Origin: Ensifer adhaerens
Lineage (GTDB): Bacteria; Pseudomonadota; Alphaproteobacteria; Rhizobiales; Rhizobiaceae
Direction of reading: 5' to 3'
Length of the DNA stretch: 64,000 bases
NCBI RefSeq assembly: GCF_002940685.1
Contig: NZ_PNFP01000013.1
Location: forward strand, 124,001 to 188,000
Part shown: one piece after another, positions 23,990 to 32,400 of the stretch
Layout: each line of letters begins with the position of its first letter
Numbering within the stretch: position 1 is the stretch's first letter
The notes under the pieces: model-generated
What the model saw: only the letters and a program-made list of their open reading frames with translations
Databases searched by the model: none
What the model was told of the DNA's origin: nothing
Made by a program: the position numbers and the translations under genes

Positions 23990-24556
23990 ATGTCACGCGT
24001 GCAGGACAGGCTTGGAACATGGATCGGCTGGGCGCTTTTTGCCGATCTGGCGAGCGCCTTTACGCTGACCTTTGGCTACATGTTCTCCAGGCCCGTGACC
24101 ATGCAGTATCCGGACAAGGAGAAATGGCTCCCCTACTCGCGCTATCGCGGGCATCATTTCCTCAAACGCGACGAAGAGGGCGAAATCAAGTGTGTCGCGT
24201 GCGAGCTTTGCGCTCGCATCTGCCCCTGCGATTGCATCGAAGTCGTTCCCTATGAGGACGAAAACGGCAAGCGTCACCCGGCAAAATTCGAGATCGACAC
24301 GGCACGGTGCCTGTTTTGCGGCCTGTGTGAGGACGCCTGCCCGGCGGACGCCATCGCCCTTGGCCAGCAGTATGAATTCTCGAGTTTTTCGTCACGCGAC
24401 CTGGTGATTGGACGCGACGATCTGCTTGGCAAACCTGGAAAAGCAATGACCGGCGGTGGCGTCGTCACCGCACGCCTGAATACGGAAGAGGACGTGCTGG
24501 TCGAAACGAGCGAACCGCACGGATACAACTGGTGGCGCAATATCCGGCGAACGTGA
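23990..24556 (+). CDS. nuoI: NADH-quinone oxidoreductase subunit I
   Basis: The 188-residue subunit that carries two [4Fe-4S] clusters (N6a, N6b) and passes electrons toward NuoB. The two cluster motifs are CVACELCARICPCD near residue 66 and CLFCGLCEDACPADAI near residue 107. The typical VTMQYPDKEKWLPYSRYRG block precedes them. ATG at 23990 is preferred; a GTG directly before it is equally placed. The gap to nuoH is 123 bp and includes a small hairpin (GGAGCC/GGCTCC, 23866-23882), unusual for nuoHI, which are normally adjacent or overlapping. Confidence 0.96.
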   Translation: MSRVQDRLGTWIGWALFADLASAFTLTFGYMFSRPVTMQYPDKEKWLPYSRYRGHHFLKRDEEGEIKCVACELCARICPCDCIEVVPYEDENGKRHPAKFEIDTARCLFCGLCEDACPADAIALGQQYEFSSFSSRDLVIGRDDLLGKPGKAMTGGGVVTARLNTEEDVLVETSEPHGYNWWRNIRRT

Positions 24557-24597
24557 GGAGCAGCGAAGAAACCGGCGCGCGCAGATAGGAGGCTCAG

Positions 24598-25038
24598 ATG
24601 CTCGTCGGTGAAATCGTGAAGGACAAGGGTGCCGGAGTGATCGCAGTCGCTCCCGACCAGACGATGGTGGAGATCCTGCGGCTCTTTCGTGACAACAACA
24701 TCGGCTTCGTGGTCGTCAGCCACGCGCCCGGAACGTATCTGGGCACGCTCTCGGAACGGGACTGCTGCAATGCGCTTGCGGAGTACGGCCCCGAGGCGGC
24801 GCTGATGCCGGTTGCCGAAATTATGAACCGCAACGTGGCGATCTGTTCGGCTGTCGATGGGCTGCCCCTGGTGATGTCGATCATGACCCAGAGACGGACA
24901 CGTCATGTGCTGGTCATCGAGGAGGAGGCCATTGTCGGCGTCGTCAGCATCGGCGACGTGGTCAAGCACCGGCTCGACGAGGCGCAGCGCACGGAACGTC
25001 ACCTGCACGAGTACATTGCCGGGGCCGGCTACCACTGA
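24598..25038 (+). CDS. CBS-domain pair protein
   Basis: A 146-residue protein made of two CBS motifs, which bind adenine nucleotides in many sensors. The first CBS runs from about residue 5 (IVKDKGAGVIAVAPDQTMVEI) to the GTLSERDCCNAL loop; the second from VAEIMNRNVAICSAVDGLP to LVIEEEAIVGVVSIGDVVKHRL. A short helical tail (DEAQRTERHLHEYIAG) ends it. AGGAGG stands eight bases before the ATG. It is 41 bp after nuoI on the same strand, so it is probably co-transcribed with nuoHI, and it could link complex I output to energy or NAD status. That role is inference; similar stand-alone CBS proteins occur in many rhizobial contexts. Confidence 0.88.
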   Translation: MLVGEIVKDKGAGVIAVAPDQTMVEILRLFRDNNIGFVVVSHAPGTYLGTLSERDCCNALAEYGPEAALMPVAEIMNRNVAICSAVDGLPLVMSIMTQRRTRHVLVIEEEAIVGVVSIGDVVKHRLDEAQRTERHLHEYIAGAGYH

Positions 25039-25089
25039 GGCTTCGCGCCCACGGGTGAGGACACTCTACCTTGCAGACGCCTCGCGACC

Positions 25090-27666
25090 TCATGGTCCTC
25101 GCCAGACCCGGTTCGCGCTCGCGATTTCGTACGCTGTTTCTGCCTGGTGAACCTCGACCGGACACGGGTATTCGCCTCGCCTCATCAAGCTGTTGAGGCG
25201 AAGGGACCGATAGTTTTCTGGAACAAAGACAAGACCCTTGGGAAACGGCCTTTCGACCTTGAGCTGCGCCTGCAGCTCACCGCGGGTTGATTGAACGACC
25301 ACCTGATCGCCGTCCTTAAGGCCAAGCTGGGCCGCATCCTCGGCGTTCATCGCCACATAGGGACCGTTGGCGATCGTGTTCAGGATCTCCGAGCGTTCCG
25401 AAAGATAGCCATTGTGGAACAGGCAGTTGCCAGTGACGAGCATGAGCCCGTCGCGCGCCTGGAAAAAAGCAGGCTGCGCAAAGAACGGGCCCAAGGGTGG
25501 CGTCGAGCTCGCCCTGGTGAAGGCACCATCGACGCCAAGTCCGGGCCAGGTCAACGCCTGGTAGGCCGGAAGCAGCCGGGCGATCTCATCGAAGATCTCC
25601 ACTTGCGTCGAAGGCTGCAAGGTTCGGCCGCGCTGTGCTGCGACAAAATCGAAGATGGCGAGATTGCTCCGGGCCTCGAAGACGGGTTCCCGGAACTTGC
25701 GGACCTGCTGGATGCGTCCCTCGTTGTTGGTAAAGCTGCCGGCCTCTTCACCGTAGCCCGCCGCAGGCAAGACGACCTCGGCGAATGCGGCCGTCTCGGT
25801 AAGGAAACTGTCCTGGACGATCAGCAGATCAGTGGCGCCAAGGGCCCCCGTCACGAACTCCCTGTCCGGATAGGAGGTCACGGGGTCGATTCCGACAAGG
25901 TAGAGCGCGCCCATTTTCCCAGCGACGCACAGATCCAGCATCGCCTCGAGATCGGCACCCGGCTCATGGGGGATTTCAGCGCCCCAGTTCCGGGCAAGAG
26001 CGCTGCGCACCGCGTCGTCGGCGACCGGCTGCGGCCCCGGTAAGGCGCCTGCCAGAGCCCCCATATCCCAGGCGCCCATCTGGTTGGCGCGATCGAAGAG
26101 GACCTGCAATGCTGGGGACTTGCCGAGGAGGCGGAGCAGTTGCAAGAGGGTGTCGAGCTGCTGCAGCGCCATCCGCGCTTCGGACGATCTCAGGAGGTCG
26201 ACACCGACAAGGACGGTGACAGTGTCGCCTTCGATGAGCATGGCGGCCAGACGATCTGGTCCGCCGCTGCCATTGCGGGCCGCCGCACCGCCGATTGCCA
26301 CTGCGATCTCGGCCAGGGCATTATCCGACAGTTTCTCGCCGGCTGCCGCCACAAGCCCGGCAACCACGGCCGCAAGGCTCGCGGGCTCTCCGCCGGGCGG
26401 TACACGGACCACAGCCTTGGCATCGGCGTCGAGACGGGACGGTCGCGTCGAGAGCATGAGCAATCCAGTGCCGCGCCGCCTGGCGGCATCGCGCAGCAGA
26501 TATTCGGTAACCGGATTTTCCTCCGTCACGTTGCCACCGATGACAAGCACGCAACCGACGCCAAGCACCTCTTTCAGTGGTGCGCGGGTGTAGTTCGCCA
26601 TCAGCGGGGCGAGCATGTCGAAGGGCGTCGACCAGCGCGACGAGCAGTCGATGTTGTTGGTCCGAAAGGCCGTGCGCATGAGCTTCTGGAACTGATAGAC
26701 GACTTCATTGGGCAGGCGCGGCGAGACGACACCGCCAGCCGCCTTGCTTTCGACCGCAGCCAACCGCCCGCGCAGATGGTCTCCTGCTTCGTCCCAGGAA
26801 ACCGGTACCAGAGTGCCATCGCGGCGGATCATCGGTCGTTTGATCCGGTCGTTCCCCTCGATGAAGTCGAGACCGAACCGACCGCGCGCGCACAGCGTTT
26901 CGCGGTTGACGCCGTGCTCTTCCTTGGAGCGGACACGCATGAACTCGCCCTTGCGCGCCCCGACGGTCAGCTGACATCCGGTGCCGCAATGCGGGCAGAC
27001 AGTATCGGTTTCGGCGAGATCCCAGGGCCGGGCCTTGTAGCGATAGGGAAAGCTCATCAGCGCTCCGACCGGACACACTTCGATGCAATTGCCGCACTGG
27101 TCACAGCTGGCAAGACTGCCCTCGAAGCCGGTGACGGCGGTATCCATGCCTTTCTCGACAGTGCCGAGCGCGACCGCGCCGACAACCTCCTCGCACATTC
27201 GCACGCAGCGCTGGCACTGGATGCAGCGGTTGACGTTCATGATCACCACCGGGCTCAGGCGAATGTCGCGAGAATGAAAGACGCGTTTGGGATCCCGAAA
27301 ATGGCTCTTCCCCGGACCATAGGCCATCACCATGTCCTGAAGCTCGCATTCGCCGCCCTTGTCGCAGATCGGACAGTCGAGCGGATGATTGGCAAGCAAC
27401 ATGTCGAGCATGGACGAACGCGTTTCATCGATCAGCGGCGTGTCCGTCCGCACGACCATGCCGTCGGTGACCGCGGTGGCGCAGGACGGCTGTAGCCGCC
27501 GCAGCCCCTCGATCTCGACGAGGCACATCCGACAGGACGCAAGCGGCGGCAGGCGCTTCAGGTAGCAGAAGGTCGGAATCTCGATGCCCAACCGCTGGGC
27601 GACCTGCAACACGGTCGAACCGGCCTCGACTTCCACTGATTGCCCATTGATCGTAACGCCAACCAT
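25090..27666 (-). CDS. nuoG: NADH-quinone oxidoreductase subunit G, long form with N7 cluster motif
   Basis: An 858-residue complex I subunit of the peripheral arm. The N-terminal 2Fe-2S site has FCYLKRLPPLASCRMCLVEIEG with a fourth Cys in QPSCAT. HPLDCPICDKGGECELQ gives the His-coordinated N5 site. CIQCQRCVRMCEE and CDQCGNCIEVCPVG are 4Fe-4S sites. CPHCGTGC followed by Cys 27 residues later matches the N7 motif (CxxCxxxC-x27-C) of E. coli/Thermus-type NuoG, which mitochondria-like alphaproteobacterial NuoG lacks. The large C-terminal molybdopterin-oxidoreductase-like domain makes it longer than usual in this class. It is the last gene of the minus-strand nuo operon and meets the CBS gene head-on with a 51-bp gap. 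Confidence 0.96.
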   Translation of the reverse strand: MVGVTINGQSVEVEAGSTVLQVAQRLGIEIPTFCYLKRLPPLASCRMCLVEIEGLRRLQPSCATAVTDGMVVRTDTPLIDETRSSMLDMLLANHPLDCPICDKGGECELQDMVMAYGPGKSHFRDPKRVFHSRDIRLSPVVIMNVNRCIQCQRCVRMCEEVVGAVALGTVEKGMDTAVTGFEGSLASCDQCGNCIEVCPVGALMSFPYRYKARPWDLAETDTVCPHCGTGCQLTVGARKGEFMRVRSKEEHGVNRETLCARGRFGLDFIEGNDRIKRPMIRRDGTLVPVSWDEAGDHLRGRLAAVESKAAGGVVSPRLPNEVVYQFQKLMRTAFRTNNIDCSSRWSTPFDMLAPLMANYTRAPLKEVLGVGCVLVIGGNVTEENPVTEYLLRDAARRRGTGLLMLSTRPSRLDADAKAVVRVPPGGEPASLAAVVAGLVAAAGEKLSDNALAEIAVAIGGAAARNGSGGPDRLAAMLIEGDTVTVLVGVDLLRSSEARMALQQLDTLLQLLRLLGKSPALQVLFDRANQMGAWDMGALAGALPGPQPVADDAVRSALARNWGAEIPHEPGADLEAMLDLCVAGKMGALYLVGIDPVTSYPDREFVTGALGATDLLIVQDSFLTETAAFAEVVLPAAGYGEEAGSFTNNEGRIQQVRKFREPVFEARSNLAIFDFVAAQRGRTLQPSTQVEIFDEIARLLPAYQALTWPGLGVDGAFTRASSTPPLGPFFAQPAFFQARDGLMLVTGNCLFHNGYLSERSEILNTIANGPYVAMNAEDAAQLGLKDGDQVVVQSTRGELQAQLKVERPFPKGLVFVPENYRSLRLNSLMRRGEYPCPVEVHQAETAYEIASANRVWRGP

Positions 27667-27755
27667 GACTTACTCGCCCGCGTAAACGTGACCGGTTCTC
27701 ATAAGTTAGGGCGGGATACAGGCGGAAAACCGCATACACTTTTCCTCATCCCGCT

Positions 27756-29021
27756 CTAGTGGAACGGACACCTCCGCTCCTCGATATGGGCGACGAATTC
27801 CTCGCGGAAATGCGCCAGAGAGGCCCGCAGGCCCATCGCCGCGCCATCACCCAAAGCACAAAACGTATTGCCGAATATGCCCTTGCAGAGCATGTCCAGC
27901 TGCTCCATGTCGCCAGGCGCGCCCGCGCCCGCCTCGATCCGGCGCAGCACCTTCACCACCCAGTTCAAGCCCTCCCGGCAGGGCGTGCACTTGCCGCAGG
28001 ACTCATGGTGAAAGAACTCGATGATACGGGTAGCGATCTTGACCATGCAGGTCGTGTCGTCGACGACGATCACCCCGGCCGAGCCGAGCATCGAGCCGAC
28101 TGCGGCCAGAGAGTCGAAATCCATCCCGACGTCCAGCCCCTGCTCCGGGATCACTGGCGCCGAAACGCCCCCCGGGATGACGGCCTTGATCTTTCGGTCC
28201 GGCTGCGGCCCGCCGGCGTGGTCCTCGACCAGTTCTCGAAGCGGGATTCCCATTGGAAGCTCATAGAGCCCAGGTTTGCGCACCTGCCCGCTGACGCAAT
28301 AGAGCTTCGGGCCGGGACTCTTTTCGGGTCCGATACCGCGAAACCAATCGGCGCCTCGCGCCACGATATGCGGGACGCAGACGAGCGTCTCGACATTGTT
28401 GATGACGGTCGGACTGGCGTAAAGCCCCGCTACCGCCGGGAATGGCGGTTTCAGGCGCGGCTGCGCCCTCTTGCCTTCGAGCGAGTCGAGCATCGCAGTC
28501 TCTTCGCCACAGATATAGGCGCCAGCACCGCAATGGACATGGACCACGAAATTGAAATCCGAGCCCAGTATGCCCGTTCCCAGATACCCTTTGGCCTTGG
28601 CCTCGGCGATCGCCTGCTCCAGCCGTCGGATCGCCAGCACATACTCTCCACGAATGTAGACATAGGCGACCTCGGCCCCGATTGCATAGGCACTGATCGC
28701 CATGCCTTCGATCAGTTGATGCGGATCACGCTCCATGACGATACGGTCCTTGAAGGTGCCGGGCTCTCCTTCGTCGGCGTTGCAGCAGAGATATTTCGGC
28801 CTGTCGGCCCGTTTCGGCACGAAACTCCACTTCATACCGGTCGGAAACCCGGCGCCGCCGCGGCCGCGCAGGTTCGACCGCTTGACGAGCTCGACGATCT
28901 CGTCGGGCGTGAATTCCTTGAGAGCCTTGGCAAGCCCTCGGTAACCGCCACCGGCCTCATAGGTGGAGAGGAGATGTCCATCCGGCATGTTCACGTTCTT
29001 CAGAAGAACCGGTTCATACAT
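27756..29021 (-). CDS. nuoF: NADH-quinone oxidoreductase subunit F
   Basis: The 421-residue NADH-oxidising subunit carrying FMN and cluster N3. The nucleotide site is seen in LRGRGGAGFPTGMKWSF near residue 58, FMN/NADH contacts in NADEGEPGTFKDR, and the cluster in ESCGKCTPCREGLNW near residue 350 with a later Cys in GNTFCALGDG. The start was moved to ATG 29021 (MYEPVLLKN), which overlaps the end of nuoE by eight bases; the frame stays open upstream, but that part is nuoE in another frame. It passes electrons to nuoE/nuoG-encoded clusters. The gap to nuoG is 89 bp. Confidence 0.96.
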   Translation of the reverse strand: MYEPVLLKNVNMPDGHLLSTYEAGGGYRGLAKALKEFTPDEIVELVKRSNLRGRGGAGFPTGMKWSFVPKRADRPKYLCCNADEGEPGTFKDRIVMERDPHQLIEGMAISAYAIGAEVAYVYIRGEYVLAIRRLEQAIAEAKAKGYLGTGILGSDFNFVVHVHCGAGAYICGEETAMLDSLEGKRAQPRLKPPFPAVAGLYASPTVINNVETLVCVPHIVARGADWFRGIGPEKSPGPKLYCVSGQVRKPGLYELPMGIPLRELVEDHAGGPQPDRKIKAVIPGGVSAPVIPEQGLDVGMDFDSLAAVGSMLGSAGVIVVDDTTCMVKIATRIIEFFHHESCGKCTPCREGLNWVVKVLRRIEAGAGAPGDMEQLDMLCKGIFGNTFCALGDGAAMGLRASLAHFREEFVAHIEERRCPFH

Positions 29022-29541
29022 GGCGCTCTTCCCCGGGTCGTTCGGCGGCAAAGGGATCGGCGCCGGTCCCGTGCGGCGCCAGGGCGTGCAGCCGGGCAAG
29101 GAGCGCATCGATACGCCCGATGTCGAGATTGCCGTAATAGTCATCGCCAACTTGCATGACTGGGGCCATCTCACAGGCGCCGAGGCATTCGACGGTCGAG
29201 AGCGTGAACAGGCCGTCCTCGGTCGTGCCGCCCTTCTTGATCCCAAGGGCGCTCTCCAGGTGCATCAGCAGATCTTCGGATCGCCGCAGCATGCACGAGA
29301 CATTGTCGCAGAGCTGCAGATGGAACCTGCCCACAGGCTCGGTATGGAAGAGCGTGTAGAAGGTTGCCAGTTCATAGACCCAGATCCGTTCGACGCCAAG
29401 GATTTCGGCAACCTCCTCCAGTACCGGCCCCGGCAGATGGCCATGCACGCGCTGCGCAATCAGAAGCGCGGGCATGATTGCCGAGCGCTGGTCGGGATAT
29501 CGCGCCGCCGCCTGTTCGATCTTTTCGCGCATCGTCACCAC
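29014..29541 (-). CDS. nuoE: NADH-quinone oxidoreductase subunit E
   Basis: A 175-residue thioredoxin-fold subunit with the 2Fe-2S cluster N1a. The ligand cysteines are in LCDNVSCML near residue 80 and VECLGACEMAP near residue 120. The N-terminal helical block (ALLIAQRVHGHLP, VYELATFYTLF) is typical. GTG at 29541 is placed eight bases after GGAG; an ATG three codons in is an alternative. It overlaps nuoF by eight bases and follows nuoD by 13 bases. Confidence 0.95.
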   Translation of the reverse strand: MVTMREKIEQAAARYPDQRSAIMPALLIAQRVHGHLPGPVLEEVAEILGVERIWVYELATFYTLFHTEPVGRFHLQLCDNVSCMLRRSEDLLMHLESALGIKKGGTTEDGLFTLSTVECLGACEMAPVMQVGDDYYGNLDIGRIDALLARLHALAPHGTGADPFAAERPGEERHV

Positions 29542-29554
29542 GTCACTGTCTCCG

Positions 29555-30769
29555 TTACTTGTCCACCTCCGCCATCACGGGATCGAGGCTGCCGAGCACG
29601 GCGATCATGTCCGCCAGATAGCGGGCGTTCGTCACCCCGAAGATCGCCTGGAGGTTGACGAACGAGGGTGCCCTGACCTTCATGCGGAACGGTTTCGGCG
29701 ATCCGTCGCTGATGATGTAGAAGCCCAGTTCGCCCTTGGGTGCCTCGATTGCCGAATAGACCTCGCCCTTCGGCACGCTGAAACCATAGGCCGACAGGTC
29801 GAAATGCTGGATCAACGCCTCCATCGAGCAATGCACGCGCTCCTTGTCGACGGGGAAGGCGATCGTCGGCATGTCGACCTGGAACGGCCCTTCGGGCATC
29901 TGGTCGATGCATTGTTCGATGATCCGGATGCTTTCACGCATCTCGTCGACGCGGCATCGCCAGCGGGCATAACAATCGCCCTCGGTGCGGGTGACGACAT
30001 TGAAATCGAGCCGGTCGTAAATCTCGTAGGGCTCGTCACGGCGGATGTCCCAGTCGACGGCGGAAGCCCGCAGGTTCGGGCCGCTGAGGCCGAGATCAAT
30101 GGCGTCTTCGGCCGAGATCACACCAATCCCCTGGGTGCGTTTGAGGAACACCCGGTTGTTCTCGAGCAGCCGCTCGTAGTCTCGGATCCGGTTCGGGAAG
30201 ATCTCGCAGAACTCCCTGATCTTCGGGAAGAACCCGTCAGGCAGGTCTTCGCGCACCCCACCGACCCGGCAGAAGGAGGTGTGCATGCGCGCGCCGGTGA
30301 TCATTTCCAGCAGATCCATGATCATTTCGCGTTCGCGCATCACGTAGAGCAGCGCGGTCATGGCGCCGAGATCCATCGGCAGCGCGCCGGTGATCAGGAG
30401 ATGACCGGAGATGCGCGCAAGTTCTGCCATCATCACGCGGATATATTGCGCCCGGATCGGGGCCCCGATGCCAAGCAGCTTCTCCACCGCGATCGCGAAG
30501 GCCAGGTTGTTCGACGGCGGGCAGAGATAGTCGAGCCGGTCGGTCAGCGGGAAGATCTGCGTATAGGTGAAGCTTTCCGCCAGTTTTTCGGTGCCGCGAT
30601 GCAGGTAGCCGATGTGCGGATCCACCCGCTCGACAAATTCGCCGTCCAATTGGAGGACGAGCCGAAGGACCCCATGGGTGCTGGGATGCTGCGGCCCGAG
30701 ATTGAGAAGCACTTCCTTGCTATTGAGCGCTTCGCCTTCCGGCCTCGTAAGCTCGGTGACTTCGGTCAT
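29555..30769 (-). CDS. nuoD: NADH-quinone oxidoreductase subunit D
   Basis: The 404-residue 49-kDa-type subunit, related to NiFe hydrogenase large subunits, lining the quinone cavity with NuoB. Conserved blocks include LNLGPQHPSTHGVLRLVLQLDGE at residue 22, with the quinone-site His, then HIGYLHRGTEKLAE, LCPPSNN, and near the end PKGELGFYIISDGSPKPFRMKVRAPSF. NuoC and NuoD are separate genes here, not the E. coli type fusion. The 88-bp gap from nuoC is the longest inside the nuoABCDEF block and contains no clear signal. Confidence 0.97.
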   Translation of the reverse strand: MTEVTELTRPEGEALNSKEVLLNLGPQHPSTHGVLRLVLQLDGEFVERVDPHIGYLHRGTEKLAESFTYTQIFPLTDRLDYLCPPSNNLAFAIAVEKLLGIGAPIRAQYIRVMMAELARISGHLLITGALPMDLGAMTALLYVMREREMIMDLLEMITGARMHTSFCRVGGVREDLPDGFFPKIREFCEIFPNRIRDYERLLENNRVFLKRTQGIGVISAEDAIDLGLSGPNLRASAVDWDIRRDEPYEIYDRLDFNVVTRTEGDCYARWRCRVDEMRESIRIIEQCIDQMPEGPFQVDMPTIAFPVDKERVHCSMEALIQHFDLSAYGFSVPKGEVYSAIEAPKGELGFYIISDGSPKPFRMKVRAPSFVNLQAIFGVTNARYLADMIAVLGSLDPVMAEVDK

Positions 30770-30857
30770 CTCAACTCTCCGGCGTCGATCGGCCTCCGTG
30801 GCTCATGAGGATTGCAGATCGGCCCAACGGAACACCGTGCACCTTCCTTCTCCTCCC

Positions 30858-31394
30858 CTATGGTATGTCGCGGGTCGCAAGGTCAGGCTGCGTCGGCGGC
30901 GGACCTTCGGCACCAAACGGGTTCAGCTTGTCCCTGTAACCCCTGAGCGGGAAATCCTTGCGCTGGGGAAAGCCCTCGAAGCCCTCCCACATGTAGATCC
31001 GCCGTAAATCGGGATGCCCCAAAAACCGGATGCCATACATGTCCCAGGCCTCGCGCTCGTGCCAGTTTGCGGTGCGCCAGACCCCGGTGACCGAGGATAT
31101 CTCGGGCGGATCGCCAAGCCGGCACTTGATGCGGATCCGCCACCGGTTGGGCAGTGAATAGAGATGGTACACCGCCTCGAAGCGCGGCGTTTCGGGATAG
31201 TGGTCAACGCCGCAAATGTCCGAAAGAAAACTGAACCTGAGTTCGGAATGGTCTTTCAGGAACCGGCAGAACTCGACGATCGTCTCGGGCGGAGCGACAA
31301 AGACATCGATGCCATGCGCAGTGCCGAGATCCTCGATCGTTTTGCCGAAGCGCTCCAGGATCGGAGCGCGATTGAGAGACGGCTCGATACTCAT
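30858..31394 (-). CDS. nuoC: NADH-quinone oxidoreductase subunit C
   Basis: The 178-residue 30-kDa-type subunit without cofactor, helping assemble the quinone module. Signatures are [13 protein letters not shown] near residue 55, [17 protein letters not shown], and the diagnostic [31 protein letters not shown] followed by RKDFPLRGY. The start codon overlaps the nuoB stop (ATGA). Confidence 0.95.
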   Translation of the reverse strand: MSIEPSLNRAPILERFGKTIEDLGTAHGIDVFVAPPETIVEFCRFLKDHSELRFSFLSDICGVDHYPETPRFEAVYHLYSLPNRWRIRIKCRLGDPPEISSVTGVWRTANWHEREAWDMYGIRFLGHPDLRRIYMWEGFEGFPQRKDFPLRGYRDKLNPFGAEGPPPTQPDLATRDIP

Positions 31395-31894
31395 GATGCC
31401 GCAGCCCGATCGAGCGGTGTCCCGGCCAGCGCGCGCGACCTCTTTATCTTTTCTTGCAGCAGCAGGAAGCCATGCATCAGTGCCTCGGGCCGTGGCGGAC
31501 AGCCAGGCACGTGCACGTCGACCGGCACGAAGGTTTCAGACCCTTGCACCACCGCATAGGTGTTGTAGACCCCGCCCGAAATGGCGCAGGTGCCCATGGC
31601 AATCACCCAGCGCGGCTCTGGCATCTGGTCGTAAAGCCGGCGCACGACGGGCGCGAATTTCCGGGTGACGGTGCCGGCAATGATCATCACGTCGGACTGC
31701 CGCGGCGAAGGGCGGAAAACCACGCCGAACCGGTCGAGGTCGTAGCGCGCGCAGCCAGCCGAGATCATTTCAATGGCGCAGCAGGCGATACCGAAGGTTT
31801 CGGGCCACAAGGCCGACCGTCGGCTCCAGTTTATGACGCTCTCGGCCGTGGTGAACAGCACGCTGTCCTGGATCGTGTTTCCTACTCCTCCCAT
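31391..31894 (-). CDS. nuoB: NADH-quinone oxidoreductase subunit B
   Basis: A 167-residue subunit carrying cluster N2, the final electron donor to quinone. The tandem cysteines are in [10 protein letters not shown] near residue 38, with further ligands in [14 protein letters not shown] and [14 protein letters not shown]. The start was set at ATG 31894 (MGGVGNTIQ), overlapping nuoA by 13 bases; the frame is open further upstream only as a nuoA shadow. It is followed by nuoC with an ATGA overlap. Confidence 0.96.
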   Translation of the reverse strand: MGGVGNTIQDSVLFTTAESVINWSRRSALWPETFGIACCAIEMISAGCARYDLDRFGVVFRPSPRQSDVMIIAGTVTRKFAPVVRRLYDQMPEPRWVIAMGTCAISGGVYNTYAVVQGSETFVPVDVHVPGCPPRPEALMHGFLLLQEKIKRSRALAGTPLDRAAAS

Positions 31895-32265
31895 TCCAAC
31901 GCTCCCTTCAGCCAGGCGTAGGCGAAACCCACGAGAAGCAGCACGATGAAGACGAACATTTCGAGATAGGCCACGAAGCCGATCTCTTTGAGAACGACCG
32001 CCCAAGGAAAGAGAAACATCGCCTCGACATCGAAGACGACCAGGAGGATTGCGAGAATGAAGAACTGCACTCTGAAGCGCCCCCCGGCCGCCTCGCCCGC
32101 GGGGTCCATGCCGCATTCATAGGGCATGTTCTTTTCCCGATAAGGATTGGACGGTCGCAACAGCGAGGAAACAAAAAGCGTCGCCCCGACCACCAGAGTA
32201 ATTCCGGCGATCATGAAAAGAACCGGGAGGAATTCCGCTGCAGACATATTGAGCAGCCCGGTCAC
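31882..32265 (-). CDS. nuoA: NADH-quinone oxidoreductase subunit A
   Basis: A three-helix membrane subunit of about 127 residues. The conserved loop [18 protein letters not shown] follows the first helix, then [29 protein letters not shown], the family's most conserved block. GTG at 32265 gives the longest form; ATG at 32247 (MSAAEFLP) is an alternative, and neither has a good ribosome site. A 135-bp gap separates it from nuoN upstream, so an internal promoter for nuoABCDEFG is possible. Confidence 0.93.
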   Translation of the reverse strand: MTGLLNMSAAEFLPVLFMIAGITLVVGATLFVSSLLRPSNPYREKNMPYECGMDPAGEAAGGRFRVQFFILAILLVVFDVEAMFLFPWAVVLKEIGFVAYLEMFVFIVLLLVGFAYAWLKGALEWEE

Positions 32266-32400
32266 CCATTGGGGACGTTGCCTAAGCCGCGATCGGCTCC
32301 TTCGGGCCGGTAACGCGGTCGCCCCGGGAAGCGACGAAGGGCATTCCTTTCCTAAACCGCTAGTTTATTCCGTTGGATAGGCCAATGCAAATCCGATCGC

